Positions 7,252 through 16,475 are shown, counted from the stretch's first letter. The stretch is DNA of 46,138 nucleotides from Acidimicrobiia bacterium (GCA_022822905.1 JAJDYE010000020.1:1-46138), one strand, 5' to 3'. Made by a program: numbers and translations. Notes: a model not told the origin generated them from the sequence alone.

Positions 7252-8238
7252 ATGCGAGCTTGGGTGGTCGAAGGATCGGGAGCGCCGGGCGAGGTGCTGC
7301 GGTTGACGGACCGGGCCGCGCCCGATCCCCGGGAGGGCACGTTCCAGATGAAGGTGGGCGCAGTGGGCGTCGGCCTGCCCGATGTGTTCATGTGCCGGGG
7401 CGTGTACCCGCTGGGGCCGTCGGAGGGCTCGTTCACCCCCGGCCAGGAGGTGTGCGGAACCGTGGTGGAGGCCGGTGACGGCGTCGACCTGACCCCCGGC
7501 CAGCGGGTGATGGCCGTTACCTCGTTTCAGACTGGCGACGGCGGGTTCGCCGAGCTGTGCCTGGGGCTGGGGGGCTCGGCGTTCACCGTGCCCGACTCCA
7601 TGGACGACACCGCGGCGGCCGGATTCCTGATCCCCTATCACACCGCTTGGATAGGACTGGTGCGCCGGGGCGGGTTGAAGGCGGGCGAGACCCTGCTGGT
7701 GCTGGGAGCGGCCGGCGGCACCGGGGCGGCGGCCTGCTCATTGGGTGCAGCCCTAGGGGCCCGGGTGATCGGGGTGGCCGGCGGCCCGGAGCGCTGCGAG
7801 ACGGCCGCAGGCTTTGGCGCCCACCAGACAGTGGACCACCGGGAGGGCGACATCGCCGCTGCGGTCATGGAGTTGACCGACGGGCAGGGGGTCAACGTGG
7901 TGTACGACCCGGTGGGGGGTGATGCCTACACCGCGGCCTCTCGGTGCGTGGCCCGCGACGCCCGAATCGTGCTCATCGGTTTTGCCAGCGGCGAGTGGGC
8001 GCCGGTGAACGTGCGCCACATGGTGCAGCGCAACTACTCGGTGGTGGGGGCCATCCCTGCCCGCTACAGCCGGGAGGAGCGGTTGGACGACCACCGCCAG
8101 CTCAGCGCGCTGTGGGACGCGGGCAGCCTCGCCTCGGTGGTCAGTGCCACCTACTCGTTTGAGGAGCTGCCCGAGGCCATGACCGCCCTGGAGTCTCGCC
8201 AGGTGGTGGGCCGGGTGGTGCTGGATCTGGGGGCGTGA
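7252..8238 (+). CDS. Quinone-oxidoreductase-like NADP-dependent MDR family oxidoreductase
   Basis: A 328-residue medium-chain dehydrogenase/reductase, start ATG 7252 (MRAWVVEGSGAPGEVLRL, the usual family opening). The GroES-like N-terminal domain contains 'VGVGLPDVFMCRGVYP' and 'PGQEVCGTVVEAGDGV' but lacks the zinc-binding Cys/His set. The Rossmann domain carries LVLGAAGGTGAAACSLG (AAxxGGxGxxA type), as in NADPH:quinone reductases and enoyl reductases, and 'VVYDPVGGDAY' follows. It is therefore predicted to be a zinc-free, NADPH-using cytosolic reductase of an enone, quinone or enoyl thioester. It is the first gene of a plus-strand run with the LLM enzyme and the phosphotransferase-like gene (88- and 19-bp gaps), suggesting co-expression. 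Confidence 0.88.
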   Translation: MRAWVVEGSGAPGEVLRLTDRAAPDPREGTFQMKVGAVGVGLPDVFMCRGVYPLGPSEGSFTPGQEVCGTVVEAGDGVDLTPGQRVMAVTSFQTGDGGFAELCLGLGGSAFTVPDSMDDTAAAGFLIPYHTAWIGLVRRGGLKAGETLLVLGAAGGTGAAACSLGAALGARVIGVAGGPERCETAAGFGAHQTVDHREGDIAAAVMELTDGQGVNVVYDPVGGDAYTAASRCVARDARIVLIGFASGEWAPVNVRHMVQRNYSVVGAIPARYSREERLDDHRQLSALWDAGSLASVVSATYSFEELPEAMTALESRQVVGRVVLDLGA

Positions 8239-8326
8239 GCGGGCCGGGCTGAGCCTGCCGCTGCGACGGCGAGTATTCTGCCAGCCGCAGACCCAAGCAA
8301 AACACCGGGACCAAAGGGAGCACATC

Positions 8327-9520
8327 GTGGAGTTCGCCATTTTCTTGCAGGGATCGCCTCGCCGGGGCGGAGCGCGCAGCCCCTACTGGGAGCATCAGGC
8401 CTTTGAGAACGAGCTGGAGATGGTCCGGGTGGCCGACCAGCACAACTGGAAATACATCTGGGTGAGCGAGCACCACTTCTTGGAGGACTACTCCCACACC
8501 TCGGCCAGCGAGGTGTTCATGGCCTACTCCTTCGCCCAAACCTCCCAAATCCACATGGGATCGGGCATCTTCAACCTGAACCCCATCGTGAATCACCCCA
8601 TCAAGCTGGCCGAGCGGGTGGCCATGCTCGACCACATGAGCAAGGGCCGGTTCGAGTTCGGCACCGGCCGCGGAGCGGGCAGCCACGAGATCGGCGGCTT
8701 CGGCATCGACCCATCAGAGACCAAGGCCAACTGGGACGAGGTGATCTGGGAGTTCAAGAAGATCTGGGGCAACACCGCCTACTCCCACCCCGACGGCGCC
8801 GCCTTTCAAACCCCCGAGACCGGCACGTGGGGCACCTTCAACGTGCTGCCCAAGCCCTACTGCCACTCCCACCCGCCCATGTGGGTGGCGGCGGGCAACA
8901 CCCCCACCTATGAGAAGGCCGCCCGCCACGGCTTGGGCGTGCTGGGGTTCAACGTGGCCGCCATCTACGAGATGGCCCCCCACGTGGAGGCCTACAAGAA
9001 CGCCATCCCCCATGCCGAGCCCGCCGGCGAGTACGTGAACGACAACGTGATGATCGCCAACGGCCTGGTGTGCCTGGAAGACGGCCAGGAGGCCCGCCGG
9101 GTGGTGTGCGAGCAGATGCAGCTCAGCTACCTCCAGTCGCTGGTGTTCAAGTACCACGACACCTTCCCCAAGCCCGAGGACCTGCCGCCCTACCCCACGA
9201 TCATCCCCGAGCCCACTCTCGAGGACGTGGAGGAGCGCATCGAGGCGGGGTTCCTGCTGTGCGGCGATCCCGACGAGGTGTTGGAGCAGGTGAAGCGATA
9301 TGAGGAGATCGGCTGCGACCAGGTGTCGTTCGGGCTGCCCATCCAGCTCGACCATGAGGTTTGCCTGGAGACCATTCGGCTGTTCGGCACCCACGTGATC
9401 CCCAAGCTGGACAAAGACCCGCTGCACCGCAGCACCCGTCTGCGGATCGAACACGGCGGTCCGCTGGAAATGACGCCCGACCCGTTGTACGACGTTCCCC
9501 GAGCCGAAGAACTCGCATAG
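8327..9520 (+). CDS. LLM class flavin-dependent oxidoreductase (luciferase-like monooxygenase)
   Basis: A 397-residue TIM-barrel bacterial-luciferase-like protein. It starts at GTG 8327, seven bases after AAAGGGAG (VEFAIFLQGSPRR). Hallmarks are WVSEHHFLEDYSH near residue 50, 'HPIKLAERVAMLDHMSKGRFEFGTGRG' around 100-120, and 'PPMWVAAGNTPTYEKAARHGLGVLGF', the flavin-contacting strands of the family. The cofactor is FMN or F420; the sequence alone does not decide. Its motifs closely parallel those of the second LLM protein at 20015-21124, so the two are paralogues. Likely reactions are oxygenation or F420-dependent redox steps in catabolism of an organic substrate, which is unknown. Confidence 0.9.
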   Translation: MEFAIFLQGSPRRGGARSPYWEHQAFENELEMVRVADQHNWKYIWVSEHHFLEDYSHTSASEVFMAYSFAQTSQIHMGSGIFNLNPIVNHPIKLAERVAMLDHMSKGRFEFGTGRGAGSHEIGGFGIDPSETKANWDEVIWEFKKIWGNTAYSHPDGAAFQTPETGTWGTFNVLPKPYCHSHPPMWVAAGNTPTYEKAARHGLGVLGFNVAAIYEMAPHVEAYKNAIPHAEPAGEYVNDNVMIANGLVCLEDGQEARRVVCEQMQLSYLQSLVFKYHDTFPKPEDLPPYPTIIPEPTLEDVEERIEAGFLLCGDPDEVLEQVKRYEEIGCDQVSFGLPIQLDHEVCLETIRLFGTHVIPKLDKDPLHRSTRLRIEHGGPLEMTPDPLYDVPRAEELA

Positions 9521-9539
9521 CAACAGAGCGACAGCGGCT

Positions 9540-10643
9540 ATGAGCGACCAGGAACCCGACATCCTGGGGGTGAGAAGCGACCGTTCTGAGCTTAGGGAGC
9601 CGCTGGCCGGGTGGTTGGCTGAGCGGTTGGGGGCTCGGAGTGTGGAGGTTGGGGCGTTTGAGGTGCCTTCGGGGGGGTATTCGGCGGAGACGCTTTTGTT
9701 TGACGCTGGCGTAGACCGGGGGTCAGGACCCACGGTAGAGCGGTATGTGCTGCGGCGGGAGCTGCCGGAGCCGGCGGTGTATCCCCAGCAGGCGCCGGGG
9801 GAACTGGATGTGGAGGTGGACATCCAGTACCGGGTGATGTCGGCGGTGGCCGACCACTGCGACGCCCCTATTGCCCCCCTGGTGGGGTACGAAGCCGATG
9901 ATTCCGTTCTGGGCGGACCGTTTTTTGCAATGGGGTTCGTGGGCGGTGACATTCCCCGGGAAGACCCCATCTACACCGGCTCTGGTTTCTTCTTCGACGC
10001 CCAGCCCAGCCAGCGCCGCCAACTGCTGGACCGGGGGCTGCGGACCATGGCCCAGATCCACAGCATCGACTGGCAAGCCGCCGAACTCAACTGGCTGGTA
10101 GCCACCGGCGACCAACCAGGCACGGCCACCCAAGTGCGGATCTGGAGGGACTACTCCGACCGGGAGCTCGACGGCCGTGACCACCCAGTGCTGGAAGCAG
10201 GGTTCGCCTACCTCTACGACAACATGCCCGCCGACGATGGCCTGTGCTTGAACTGGGGCGATGGGCGGCCCGGCAACATCATCTGGCAGGACTTCGAGCC
10301 GGCGTGCGTCACCGACTTCGAGGCCGCCTGCATCGCCTCACCCCTGGTGGACCTGGGGTGGTGGCTGATGTTCGACCGTTGGTCGCACGAGCACATGGGC
10401 AACCAGCCCCGCCTAGAGGGCGAGCCCTCTCGGGCCGAACAGCGCGATCTCTATGCCGCCCACGCGGGGCGCGATCCGGGCGACACCACCTGGTACGAGG
10501 TTTTCGCTGCGGCCCGCTACACCGCCATCGTGGTGAGGGTGATGAATCGCACCGTGCTGCGAGGCGAGATGCCCGCCGACAATCCGTTCTGGCTGGAGAA
10601 TCCCTCCAGCGACTGTCTGAAGGCTCAGCTCGACGAACTCTAA
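9540..10643 (+). CDS. Phosphotransferase family protein (APH/ACAD10-like kinase fold)
   Basis: A 367-residue protein-kinase-like fold of the aminoglycoside-phosphotransferase superfamily. The N-lobe has a Gly-containing loop (EVPSGGYSAETLLF) and a strand Arg in place of, or next to, the ATP-binding Lys (YVLRRELP). The catalytic Brenner motif reads LNWGDGRPGNIIW (238-249), keeping Asp241 and Asn246 but with Trp where most members have His. The metal-binding Asp is in VTDFEAA (about 259). In actinobacteria such proteins often accompany acyl-CoA dehydrogenase clusters and resemble ACAD10 N-terminal kinases acting on hydroxy-acyl groups, rather than resistance enzymes. It starts at ATG 9540, 19 bp after the LLM gene. 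Confidence 0.85.
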   Translation: MSDQEPDILGVRSDRSELREPLAGWLAERLGARSVEVGAFEVPSGGYSAETLLFDAGVDRGSGPTVERYVLRRELPEPAVYPQQAPGELDVEVDIQYRVMSAVADHCDAPIAPLVGYEADDSVLGGPFFAMGFVGGDIPREDPIYTGSGFFFDAQPSQRRQLLDRGLRTMAQIHSIDWQAAELNWLVATGDQPGTATQVRIWRDYSDRELDGRDHPVLEAGFAYLYDNMPADDGLCLNWGDGRPGNIIWQDFEPACVTDFEAACIASPLVDLGWWLMFDRWSHEHMGNQPRLEGEPSRAEQRDLYAAHAGRDPGDTTWYEVFAAARYTAIVVRVMNRTVLRGEMPADNPFWLENPSSDCLKAQLDEL

Positions 10644-10661
10644 GCCCGGTCGGCGTGGTAG

Positions 10662-11021
10662 CTAGCTGCCCACCACCCGGTCGGTTTGCTCGCGGTATTC
10701 GTAGACAAGGCGGACCAGCCAGTAGCGCATGAAGCGCTTGAAGGAGCTGACCGCGATCATCACCAAGCCGATGAACGTGAGGCTGAGGCCGAAGATGGCG
10801 GAGACCACCAAGTCGAGGTGGTTGACCGCGTTCGAAGCGCCACCGGTCATGATGAACGACACCAGGGTGAAAGCCAGCCCAACGATGGTGATTATCAATC
10901 CGATGCGGAACACCCACCGGTCGGGGTTGGCCCGTCCGCCAGAAGCCCGGAGCTTGCCCACCTCTTGGTGGAATTCCTCAAGACGGCTGCTGTCGCCCGC
11001 GGCGTCGGTTGTGTCACTCAT
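10662..11021 (-). CDS. Small two-helix membrane protein, unknown
   Basis: 119 residues: a hydrophilic N-terminus (about 1-38), two transmembrane helices (IGLIITIVGLAFTLVSFIM, about 40-60, and LVVSAIFGLSLTFIGLVMIA, about 71-92), and a basic/aromatic cytoplasmic tail (KRFMRYWLVRLVYEYREQ). It begins 10 bp after the livF stop on the same strand and is therefore the last gene of the second Liv operon. I recognise no family. An accessory role for the transporter is possible but only positional. Confidence 0.7.
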   Translation of the reverse strand: MSDTTDAAGDSSRLEEFHQEVGKLRASGGRANPDRWVFRIGLIITIVGLAFTLVSFIMTGGASNAVNHLDLVVSAIFGLSLTFIGLVMIAVSSFKRFMRYWLVRLVYEYREQTDRVVGS

Positions 11022-11030
11022 GGTGTCTCC

Positions 11031-11747
11031 TCAAGACATGCCTAGATAGGCGGCGGTCAATTCTTCGGCGATCTCTGCCGGCGGCCCAGTGCGCTGGATA
11101 CGGCCATGGAGCATGATGGCGGCCTCATTGGCCACTCCCAGCACCGCTTGGGCAAACTGCTCGACGATCAGAATGGACAGTCCGGCCTCGGCCAGAGACG
11201 CCACCTGCTCGTAAAGCTCCTCCACGATGATGGGGGCCAGTCCCATGGACAGCTCGTCGAGCATCAAGATGGCCGGGTCTGTGGACAGCGCCCGGGACAT
11301 GGCCAGCATCTGCTGCTCCCCGCCCGACAGCGTGCCCGCCATCTGGTTACGGCGCTCCTGGAGGCGGGGGAATTGGGCGAAGGCCCGCTCCTGCACCTGC
11401 TTGTAGGACACACCGGCATAGGTGGACATCCGCAGATTCTCGGCCACAGTGAGGTTGGGGAAGATCCCCCGGCCCTCGGGAATCAGGCACACCCCGGCCC
11501 GGGCCAGCCGATCGGGAGAGACCCCGTTCACCTCGTGGCCGTCGAGCAGCACCGATCCAGCGTGGGGCTGGATCTGGCCGCTGGCCACCCCCAAGGTGGT
11601 GGTCTTGCCCGCCCCATTGGGTCCCAACAAGGCGTACACCTGGCCCGGCATGACCCGCAGATCTACGCCGTGAAGCACGTCGATCGTGCCGTAGCCGGCG
11701 CGGATGCCCACCAGCTCCAACAGCGGGTTTGCGGTCTCGTCGCTCAT
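11031..11747 (-). CDS. livF: LivF-type ATPase of branched-chain amino acid/amide ABC transporter
   Basis: 238 residues, start ATG 11747, overlapping the LivG stop by four bases (ATGA), which indicates translational coupling. Walker A is GPNGAGKT (about 40-47), the ABC signature LSGGEQQ, and Walker B LMLDELSMGLAP. The Pro usually following the Walker-B Glu is replaced (DELS rather than DEPS). The IPEGRGIFPNLTVAENL stretch is typical of LivF. It forms the cytoplasmic ATPase heterodimer with LivG to power the LivHM fusion encoded upstream. A longer in-frame reading upstream to 12179 is only antisense-free extension into livG and lacks family similarity. Confidence 0.95.
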   Translation of the reverse strand: MSDETANPLLELVGIRAGYGTIDVLHGVDLRVMPGQVYALLGPNGAGKTTTLGVASGQIQPHAGSVLLDGHEVNGVSPDRLARAGVCLIPEGRGIFPNLTVAENLRMSTYAGVSYKQVQERAFAQFPRLQERRNQMAGTLSGGEQQMLAMSRALSTDPAILMLDELSMGLAPIIVEELYEQVASLAEAGLSILIVEQFAQAVLGVANEAAIMLHGRIQRTGPPAEIAEELTAAYLGMS

Positions 11748-12508
11748 TCGTCGACTCCCACGTAGGCCCCCCGGAATTCGTCGCTCCCCAAGTAGGCAGC
11801 GCGCACCGCGGTGTCGGCCTGCACCTCGATGGGCGTGCCCACCGCGATGATCTTGCCGAAGTCCAGCACATGGATGCGGGCGCACACTCCCATCACGAAG
11901 CTCATGTCGTGCTCCACCAGCAGCACGGCTAAATCGTTGTCTTTGTCGGCCACCAAACCCAACAGGAGTTGGCCGATGGAAGTGGTCTCCTCTTCGTTCA
12001 GACCAGACGACGGCTCGTCCAACAGCAGCACCCGGGGCCGGCAGGCCAGAGCCCGGGCCAGCTCCACCAACCGTGCGCTGCCGGTGGGAAGGGTGCCCAC
12101 CGTCACATCGGCTACATCGTCGAGGCCCACCTTGCCCAGCATTTCGTGGGCCACGTCGTTGACCCGTTGGTGCTTCCACTTGGCGCGGTGGTTCTTCTCC
12201 ACCGCCACCCTCACGTTGTCGAACGCGCTCAGCGTGTTGAACGCCTCCAGCTTCTGGAAGGTGCGGGCGATGCCCATTTGCGACCGCCGGGACACGCCGG
12301 CCCGGGTGATGTCGACTCCGTCGAACTTCACCGTCCCGCTGGTGGGGGGCAACAGGCCGGTGACCACATTGAACAAGGTGGTCTTGCCCGCGCCGTTGGG
12401 GCCGATGAGGCCGGTTACCTCACCGGGGTCGACGTCCACCGAGGCGTTGTCGAGGGCCACCACGCCGCCGAAGCGCATGACCACTTGCTCAGCTTCGAGC
12501 AGTGCCAT
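11744..12508 (-). CDS. livG: LivG-type ATPase of branched-chain amino acid/amide ABC transporter
   Basis: 254 residues. Walker A is GPNGAGKT (about 36-43), the LivG-typical 'GIARTFQKLEAFNTLSAFDNVRV' Q-loop region follows, Walker B is LLLDEPSSGLN, and the H-loop is in VEHDMSFVM. The signature motif is degenerate (LPTGSARLVELARAL; usual LivG is LPxGxQRxxEIARAL) but keeps the central Gly. Its start lies 20 bases inside the LivHM coding sequence and its end overlaps livF by four bases, so livHM, livG and livF are translated from one transcript. Confidence 0.95.
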   Translation of the reverse strand: MALLEAEQVVMRFGGVVALDNASVDVDPGEVTGLIGPNGAGKTTLFNVVTGLLPPTSGTVKFDGVDITRAGVSRRSQMGIARTFQKLEAFNTLSAFDNVRVAVEKNHRAKWKHQRVNDVAHEMLGKVGLDDVADVTVGTLPTGSARLVELARALACRPRVLLLDEPSSGLNEEETTSIGQLLLGLVADKDNDLAVLLVEHDMSFVMGVCARIHVLDFGKIIAVGTPIEVQADTAVRAAYLGSDEFRGAYVGVDE

Positions 12509-14747
12509 AGCCCTCCTTCGGTACCACTTCGTCCAAGATCCCCAGCCGTCGGTCGATGGCGATCACCTCTTCGGGGGTGAACGGCCGCTCTATGCCCAGT
12601 TCGCCGATCTCCGGCTCACGCTTTTGGGCATTCTCGGCGGCGATCTCGGCTCGGGCATCACTGCGCCACGGCAGGATGGGCGAGAACCCCCGGCCCATCT
12701 CGAAGATGGCCCCACGAGGATTGAACACCATGCCGAGCACCAGCATCCCCGGTCCATAAGTAGTCATGATGTCAAGCAGCGTGACCAGAAAATCCACGTT
12801 CCCAGAATCTTCCAGCCGGTGTCCCAGCCCGGTGAACAGCGGAATGAAGATCAAGAAGATGCCAGCCACCGGTATGGACACTCCGGCAGCCGCCACCAAC
12901 AGCACGATATTGAACCCGATTAGCAAGTCAAATCCCTGCACGCTGTCGACGTTGCCCGAAACAGTGGCCCAGAACACCCCTGCAATGCCGGCTATGACCG
13001 CTGAAAGGGCATACACCACAACCTTGGTCCACACCACTGGTACCCCGAGGGTGGCTGCCGCAGCCTGCGAGTCATTGATGGCCATCCATCTTCGCCCATA
13101 CCGAGACCGTCGCAGCAATACCAGCGCGTAGACAACGACAGCGAATACGCACATCAGCAGCAGGAAGAAGCCCCGGCGGTCGTCAAAGGTAACGCCGAAC
13201 AGCTCAATGTGGGGAAACTGCCGACCGGTCCCTATGATGGGCATAACCCACGGATTTGGGAAGAAGATAAGCGACATCGCCTGGGCGAAGGCCATAGTCA
13301 TCAAGGCCAGATACAACCCCCGTAATCGAGCGGCAGGAAGGGCAACAAGCGCGCCAAGGGGCGCGCAGAGCAAGCCCACCAGCAATATCCAGTAGCCGTT
13401 ATCGATATCTCTGATGTCCTGGGGATCCAAGCCCAGGCGATCCAACCCCAGGAACGTGACCCACCCTCCATCTATCACCTTCAGGTACACAAAGGCGCCG
13501 AATCCGGCAAATGCCAACGGCGCGAAGTTGATCTGACCGGCCCAGCCGATCAAGGGAACCAGCGATAAGCCGATGAGAGCCAGGGCCATGGCTTCATTGG
13601 CCGAGTTCAGCTCTCGGCTGCCCCAGGCACCAGGATCCCAGATTCCGAAGTCCAACCAGCCGCCGGAGAATGCCACCGCCAGCAGGATGATCACCCCGCA
13701 GCCGATGAGTCCCTCCCACCACTTGGTGAAGCGCTCGTGGCGACGGAGATGATGGACCAGCCGCCCTACTTCCAGGCGGGCCTGGGGCAGGGCTATGACC
13801 ACGAACAGCAGCAACAGCGGGGCAATGGAGAGGTGGGCGAAGCGGAAATCGGATCCGAAGTCCAGCCAGGCCACTGTGTGGGCTCGCAGCAGTCCGATCA
13901 ACATTGCCCCAATCACCGCCATGGGCAGGTTCTTCAAGGCGCCGAAGGCCGCCGCCGCGAAGGCGATGATCACCACATTGTTCAGGGTTGCGGGATCAAG
14001 CCCGAGTTCGGGGGCGATGAGGATGCCCCCCAGCGCACCCAGCATGGAGCCCAGTGCCCAGGAGGTAGACGACACCACGTTGGGACGAGCCCCGTTGAGG
14101 GCAGCCAGCTCCCTGTTGTCCACCACCGCCCGCATGGCCGTGCCGATGCGGGTGCGGCGAAGCAAATATCGCATAGCCACGGCAATGGCGATAGCCACCA
14201 CAAACACGATGAGCCGGTGCCAGGGAAGCTGAGACGGTCCCAAGTCAATGCCGTTGTTGATGCCGAACAAATACGGCACCCGGCGGGCAGTATCGGCCTC
14301 CCAGATGTCGCCCACCACCGACAGCAGCAGCACCATGATTGCCACGGTGACCATGAGCTGCACTACCAGCGACGCGGTGCGCAGGCGTCTCATGATCACT
14401 ATGTCCAGCACCACGCCCAGCGCAGGTGCGAACAGGCCCACCACCACGAACAGGGCAAGGATGGAGTGCCAGCCCCGATTTACGTGGAGTTCCCAATAGA
14501 AGAACGCCGCGAACACGCCGATGGCGCCCTGGGCGAAGTTGAAGACCCCGGTGGTGGTGTACACCACCACCAAACCGGTGGCGTACATGGCCCACAGGGC
14601 GCCGAGGAAGAGCCCGATGTAGGTGGTGACCAGGAAGGTCTCGCTGGTGACCTGGGCACCCTTCCAGGTGAAGACAGCGATGATCACTGCCGCCAACGTC
14701 CCCAGTGTGGTGGCTACCGCAACCGAATGACGTACCCCGAAGATCAC
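12489..14747 (-). CDS. LivH-LivM permease fusion of branched-chain amino acid/amide ABC transporter
   Basis: A 752-residue inner-membrane protein starting at GTG 14747. Residues about 30-345 are LivH-like (LGALWAMYATGLVVVYTTTGVFNFAQGA; later RTRIGTAMRAVVDNRELAALNG, the EAA-type coupling region). Residues about 370-680 are LivM-like (GLSLVPLIGWAGQINFAPLAF; LPAARLRGLYLALMTMAF; RRSRYGRRWMAINDSQAAAA). A cytoplasmic tail of about 70 residues follows. Both pore-forming subunits are thus fixed 1:1 in one chain. It lies between the receptor gene (41-bp gap) and livG (20-bp overlap). Architecture and order match a complete Liv operon. Confidence 0.94.
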   Translation of the reverse strand: MIFGVRHSVAVATTLGTLAAVIIAVFTWKGAQVTSETFLVTTYIGLFLGALWAMYATGLVVVYTTTGVFNFAQGAIGVFAAFFYWELHVNRGWHSILALFVVVGLFAPALGVVLDIVIMRRLRTASLVVQLMVTVAIMVLLLSVVGDIWEADTARRVPYLFGINNGIDLGPSQLPWHRLIVFVVAIAIAVAMRYLLRRTRIGTAMRAVVDNRELAALNGARPNVVSSTSWALGSMLGALGGILIAPELGLDPATLNNVVIIAFAAAAFGALKNLPMAVIGAMLIGLLRAHTVAWLDFGSDFRFAHLSIAPLLLLFVVIALPQARLEVGRLVHHLRRHERFTKWWEGLIGCGVIILLAVAFSGGWLDFGIWDPGAWGSRELNSANEAMALALIGLSLVPLIGWAGQINFAPLAFAGFGAFVYLKVIDGGWVTFLGLDRLGLDPQDIRDIDNGYWILLVGLLCAPLGALVALPAARLRGLYLALMTMAFAQAMSLIFFPNPWVMPIIGTGRQFPHIELFGVTFDDRRGFFLLLMCVFAVVVYALVLLRRSRYGRRWMAINDSQAAAATLGVPVVWTKVVVYALSAVIAGIAGVFWATVSGNVDSVQGFDLLIGFNIVLLVAAAGVSIPVAGIFLIFIPLFTGLGHRLEDSGNVDFLVTLLDIMTTYGPGMLVLGMVFNPRGAIFEMGRGFSPILPWRSDARAEIAAENAQKREPEIGELGIERPFTPEEVIAIDRRLGILDEVVPKEGYGTARS

Positions 14748-14787
14748 AAGAACTCAGACCTTCCTGGCCTCCTCATATTTGTCCTGG

Positions 14788-16359
14788 CTAGCCGCCGAAC
14801 TCAGCGCCCCAATCACTGGTCAGGCCAACCACGTTGTCGGGGTTGCAGTCCAGTTCGCCCCGCTCTGCGGGATGCACCCGGACGAATTCGTTGTTCTGCA
14901 CCTGCATCAGCATGAAACAGGGCATGATGTTCTCGGTGGTCGAGTAGTCCGCCGGACTCCACCAGCCGTTCACGTCGAACGACGTCAGATTGCGAGCGCC
15001 GTCCAGCACTGCCTGGCGGGTGAGTCCGTTAGGACCACTCTCAGCCACGATGCCGTTTACAACCTGCTCGAACAGCACGCCATCGGCCCATGAGCCCGCG
15101 GCCCATGCCGGCGGGAATGGGTCATCGATGGCCTCCATGAAGTCGGCCAGCTCTTGGTTGGTGTCGGCTTCATCGAACGGCAGGAACCAGATCCACATGT
15201 AGGTGTTCTCCACCACATCGCCAGCCTCAAGGAAGCTGGGGGTGTAGCAGGCCAGCTGGCACATCCAGGTAATGGACTCCACGTCCATGCCCTGCGCTTC
15301 GGCCTCACTGCGCCACTTGATCATGGACTGGTCGTCGGATCCGGTGTAGGCGAAGTTGGAGTTGGCGTCCCGCATGACCTGGATGAAGGCGCCGTACTCC
15401 GATTGGGTGGTGAACCCGCTGACGCCGGGCTCGCCGTCGACTACGACGCCAATTTCCTGGAATGACCTGAGCTGGGGCATAGTCGAGGCGATGGTGGACG
15501 GCAGGTCGGAGGGCACCAAGTACACCCCGTGGAGATCAGAAGTGACGTTCTCCAGCAACCACTGCACGTGGCCTACCTGGCTCTGCACGGATCGGGGTCC
15601 GGTACCGGCGTAGGGACACTCGCTGTTGGGCCGGCTGGTGGCAAAGGTCACCACCGAGCACTGGTGAGGCGGCTCCGTGGTGATATAGGCGAAGTCGGGC
15701 ACCCCGATGTTGTTGCCCTGAGCATCGGGGCAGGACTGCAAGTCGGTTGTGTCGAGGGCGAACAGCGCCGTTGTGCCCACCAGCGCAAACGCGTCTTCGC
15801 AAGCAACAAGGAAGCCATTGGTGGTCTCTGTGGGATTGATAGCCGAGTCGTGCTCGATAACCTCAACCTGGCGGCAGGCCAAGCCACCCTCGGAGTTCAC
15901 ATGATTGGCCCACGCCTTGACGCCGTCGATGGAGCCCTGGAACAGGCCGGGGGCCAGCGGGGAGCCGACATCGGCCATGACCAGCACGGTGATGGTGTCT
16001 TCGGTGACCCCGATGTCGGTGGCCTCCAGATCTACGGCCTCACACGGATCGACTTCGGGCTCCTCGGTCGCAACCGGCTCAGCATCGGAGTCGTCCATCT
16101 CATCGGACTCGTCCATGTCGTCATCCATGGAGTCATCCATTTCATCCATGGAATCGTCCATCTCATCGTCCATGTCGTCATCCATGGAATCGTCCATGTC
16201 GTCATCCATGGAGTCATCCATCTCGTCCATGGAGTCGTCTGGGGCTTCGGTAGGTGCCGCAGCAGGGGCCGAGCCGCCCTCGTCGTCGTTGCCGCCGCAC
16301 GACACCGCAACCAAGGCGAATATGGCCAATAGGCCGATGATCCAACGGAGATGCTTCAC
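14788..16359 (-). CDS. ABC transporter substrate-binding lipoprotein (Liv-type receptor) with Met-Asp-Asp linker
   Basis: 523 residues from GTG 16359, chosen because GGGGGA lies five bases upstream and the product then starts with a proper signal (VKHLRWIIGLLAIFALVAVSCGG, lipobox VAVSC). Extending to 16434 would bury the signal peptide. After the lipid Cys comes an acidic linker (about residues 40-95) of MDDS/MDDD/MDEM repeats, then the periplasmic-binding-protein type 1 receptor domain ('DTITVLVMADVGSPLAPGLFQGSIDGVKAWANHVNSEGG'). Many Cys residues in the receptor domain suggest disulfides outside the membrane. It is the first gene of the livHMGF operon, so it delivers ligand to that permease. 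The substrate is unknown. Confidence 0.92.
   Translation of the reverse strand: MKHLRWIIGLLAIFALVAVSCGGNDDEGGSAPAAAPTEAPDDSMDEMDDSMDDDMDDSMDDDMDDEMDDSMDEMDDSMDDDMDESDEMDDSDAEPVATEEPEVDPCEAVDLEATDIGVTEDTITVLVMADVGSPLAPGLFQGSIDGVKAWANHVNSEGGLACRQVEVIEHDSAINPTETTNGFLVACEDAFALVGTTALFALDTTDLQSCPDAQGNNIGVPDFAYITTEPPHQCSVVTFATSRPNSECPYAGTGPRSVQSQVGHVQWLLENVTSDLHGVYLVPSDLPSTIASTMPQLRSFQEIGVVVDGEPGVSGFTTQSEYGAFIQVMRDANSNFAYTGSDDQSMIKWRSEAEAQGMDVESITWMCQLACYTPSFLEAGDVVENTYMWIWFLPFDEADTNQELADFMEAIDDPFPPAWAAGSWADGVLFEQVVNGIVAESGPNGLTRQAVLDGARNLTSFDVNGWWSPADYSTTENIMPCFMLMQVQNNEFVRVHPAERGELDCNPDNVVGLTSDWGAEFGG
16088..16239 (-). repeat. Degenerate 12/15-bp tandem repeats encoding MDDS-type acidic linker
   Basis: Repeated variants of tcgtcatccatgga and tcgtccatctca encode MDDS, MDDD, MDEM and MDES units. 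The array is in frame within the receptor lipoprotein and mirrors the PMDDAE array of the first receptor at 73-155, although unit length and sequence differ. This indicates convergent expansion of the same amino-acid composition. Confidence 0.85.
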
Positions 16360-16475
16360 GGTTCCCCCTTCGTGGCCAGTGGGCGCGGTGCCCACAAGCG
16401 ATTCAATGCGGGCAATTGTTACCCACCCCGACACCTTTTCGCCAGATTGGGGAAATTTCTAAGTCAGATTCCTAA

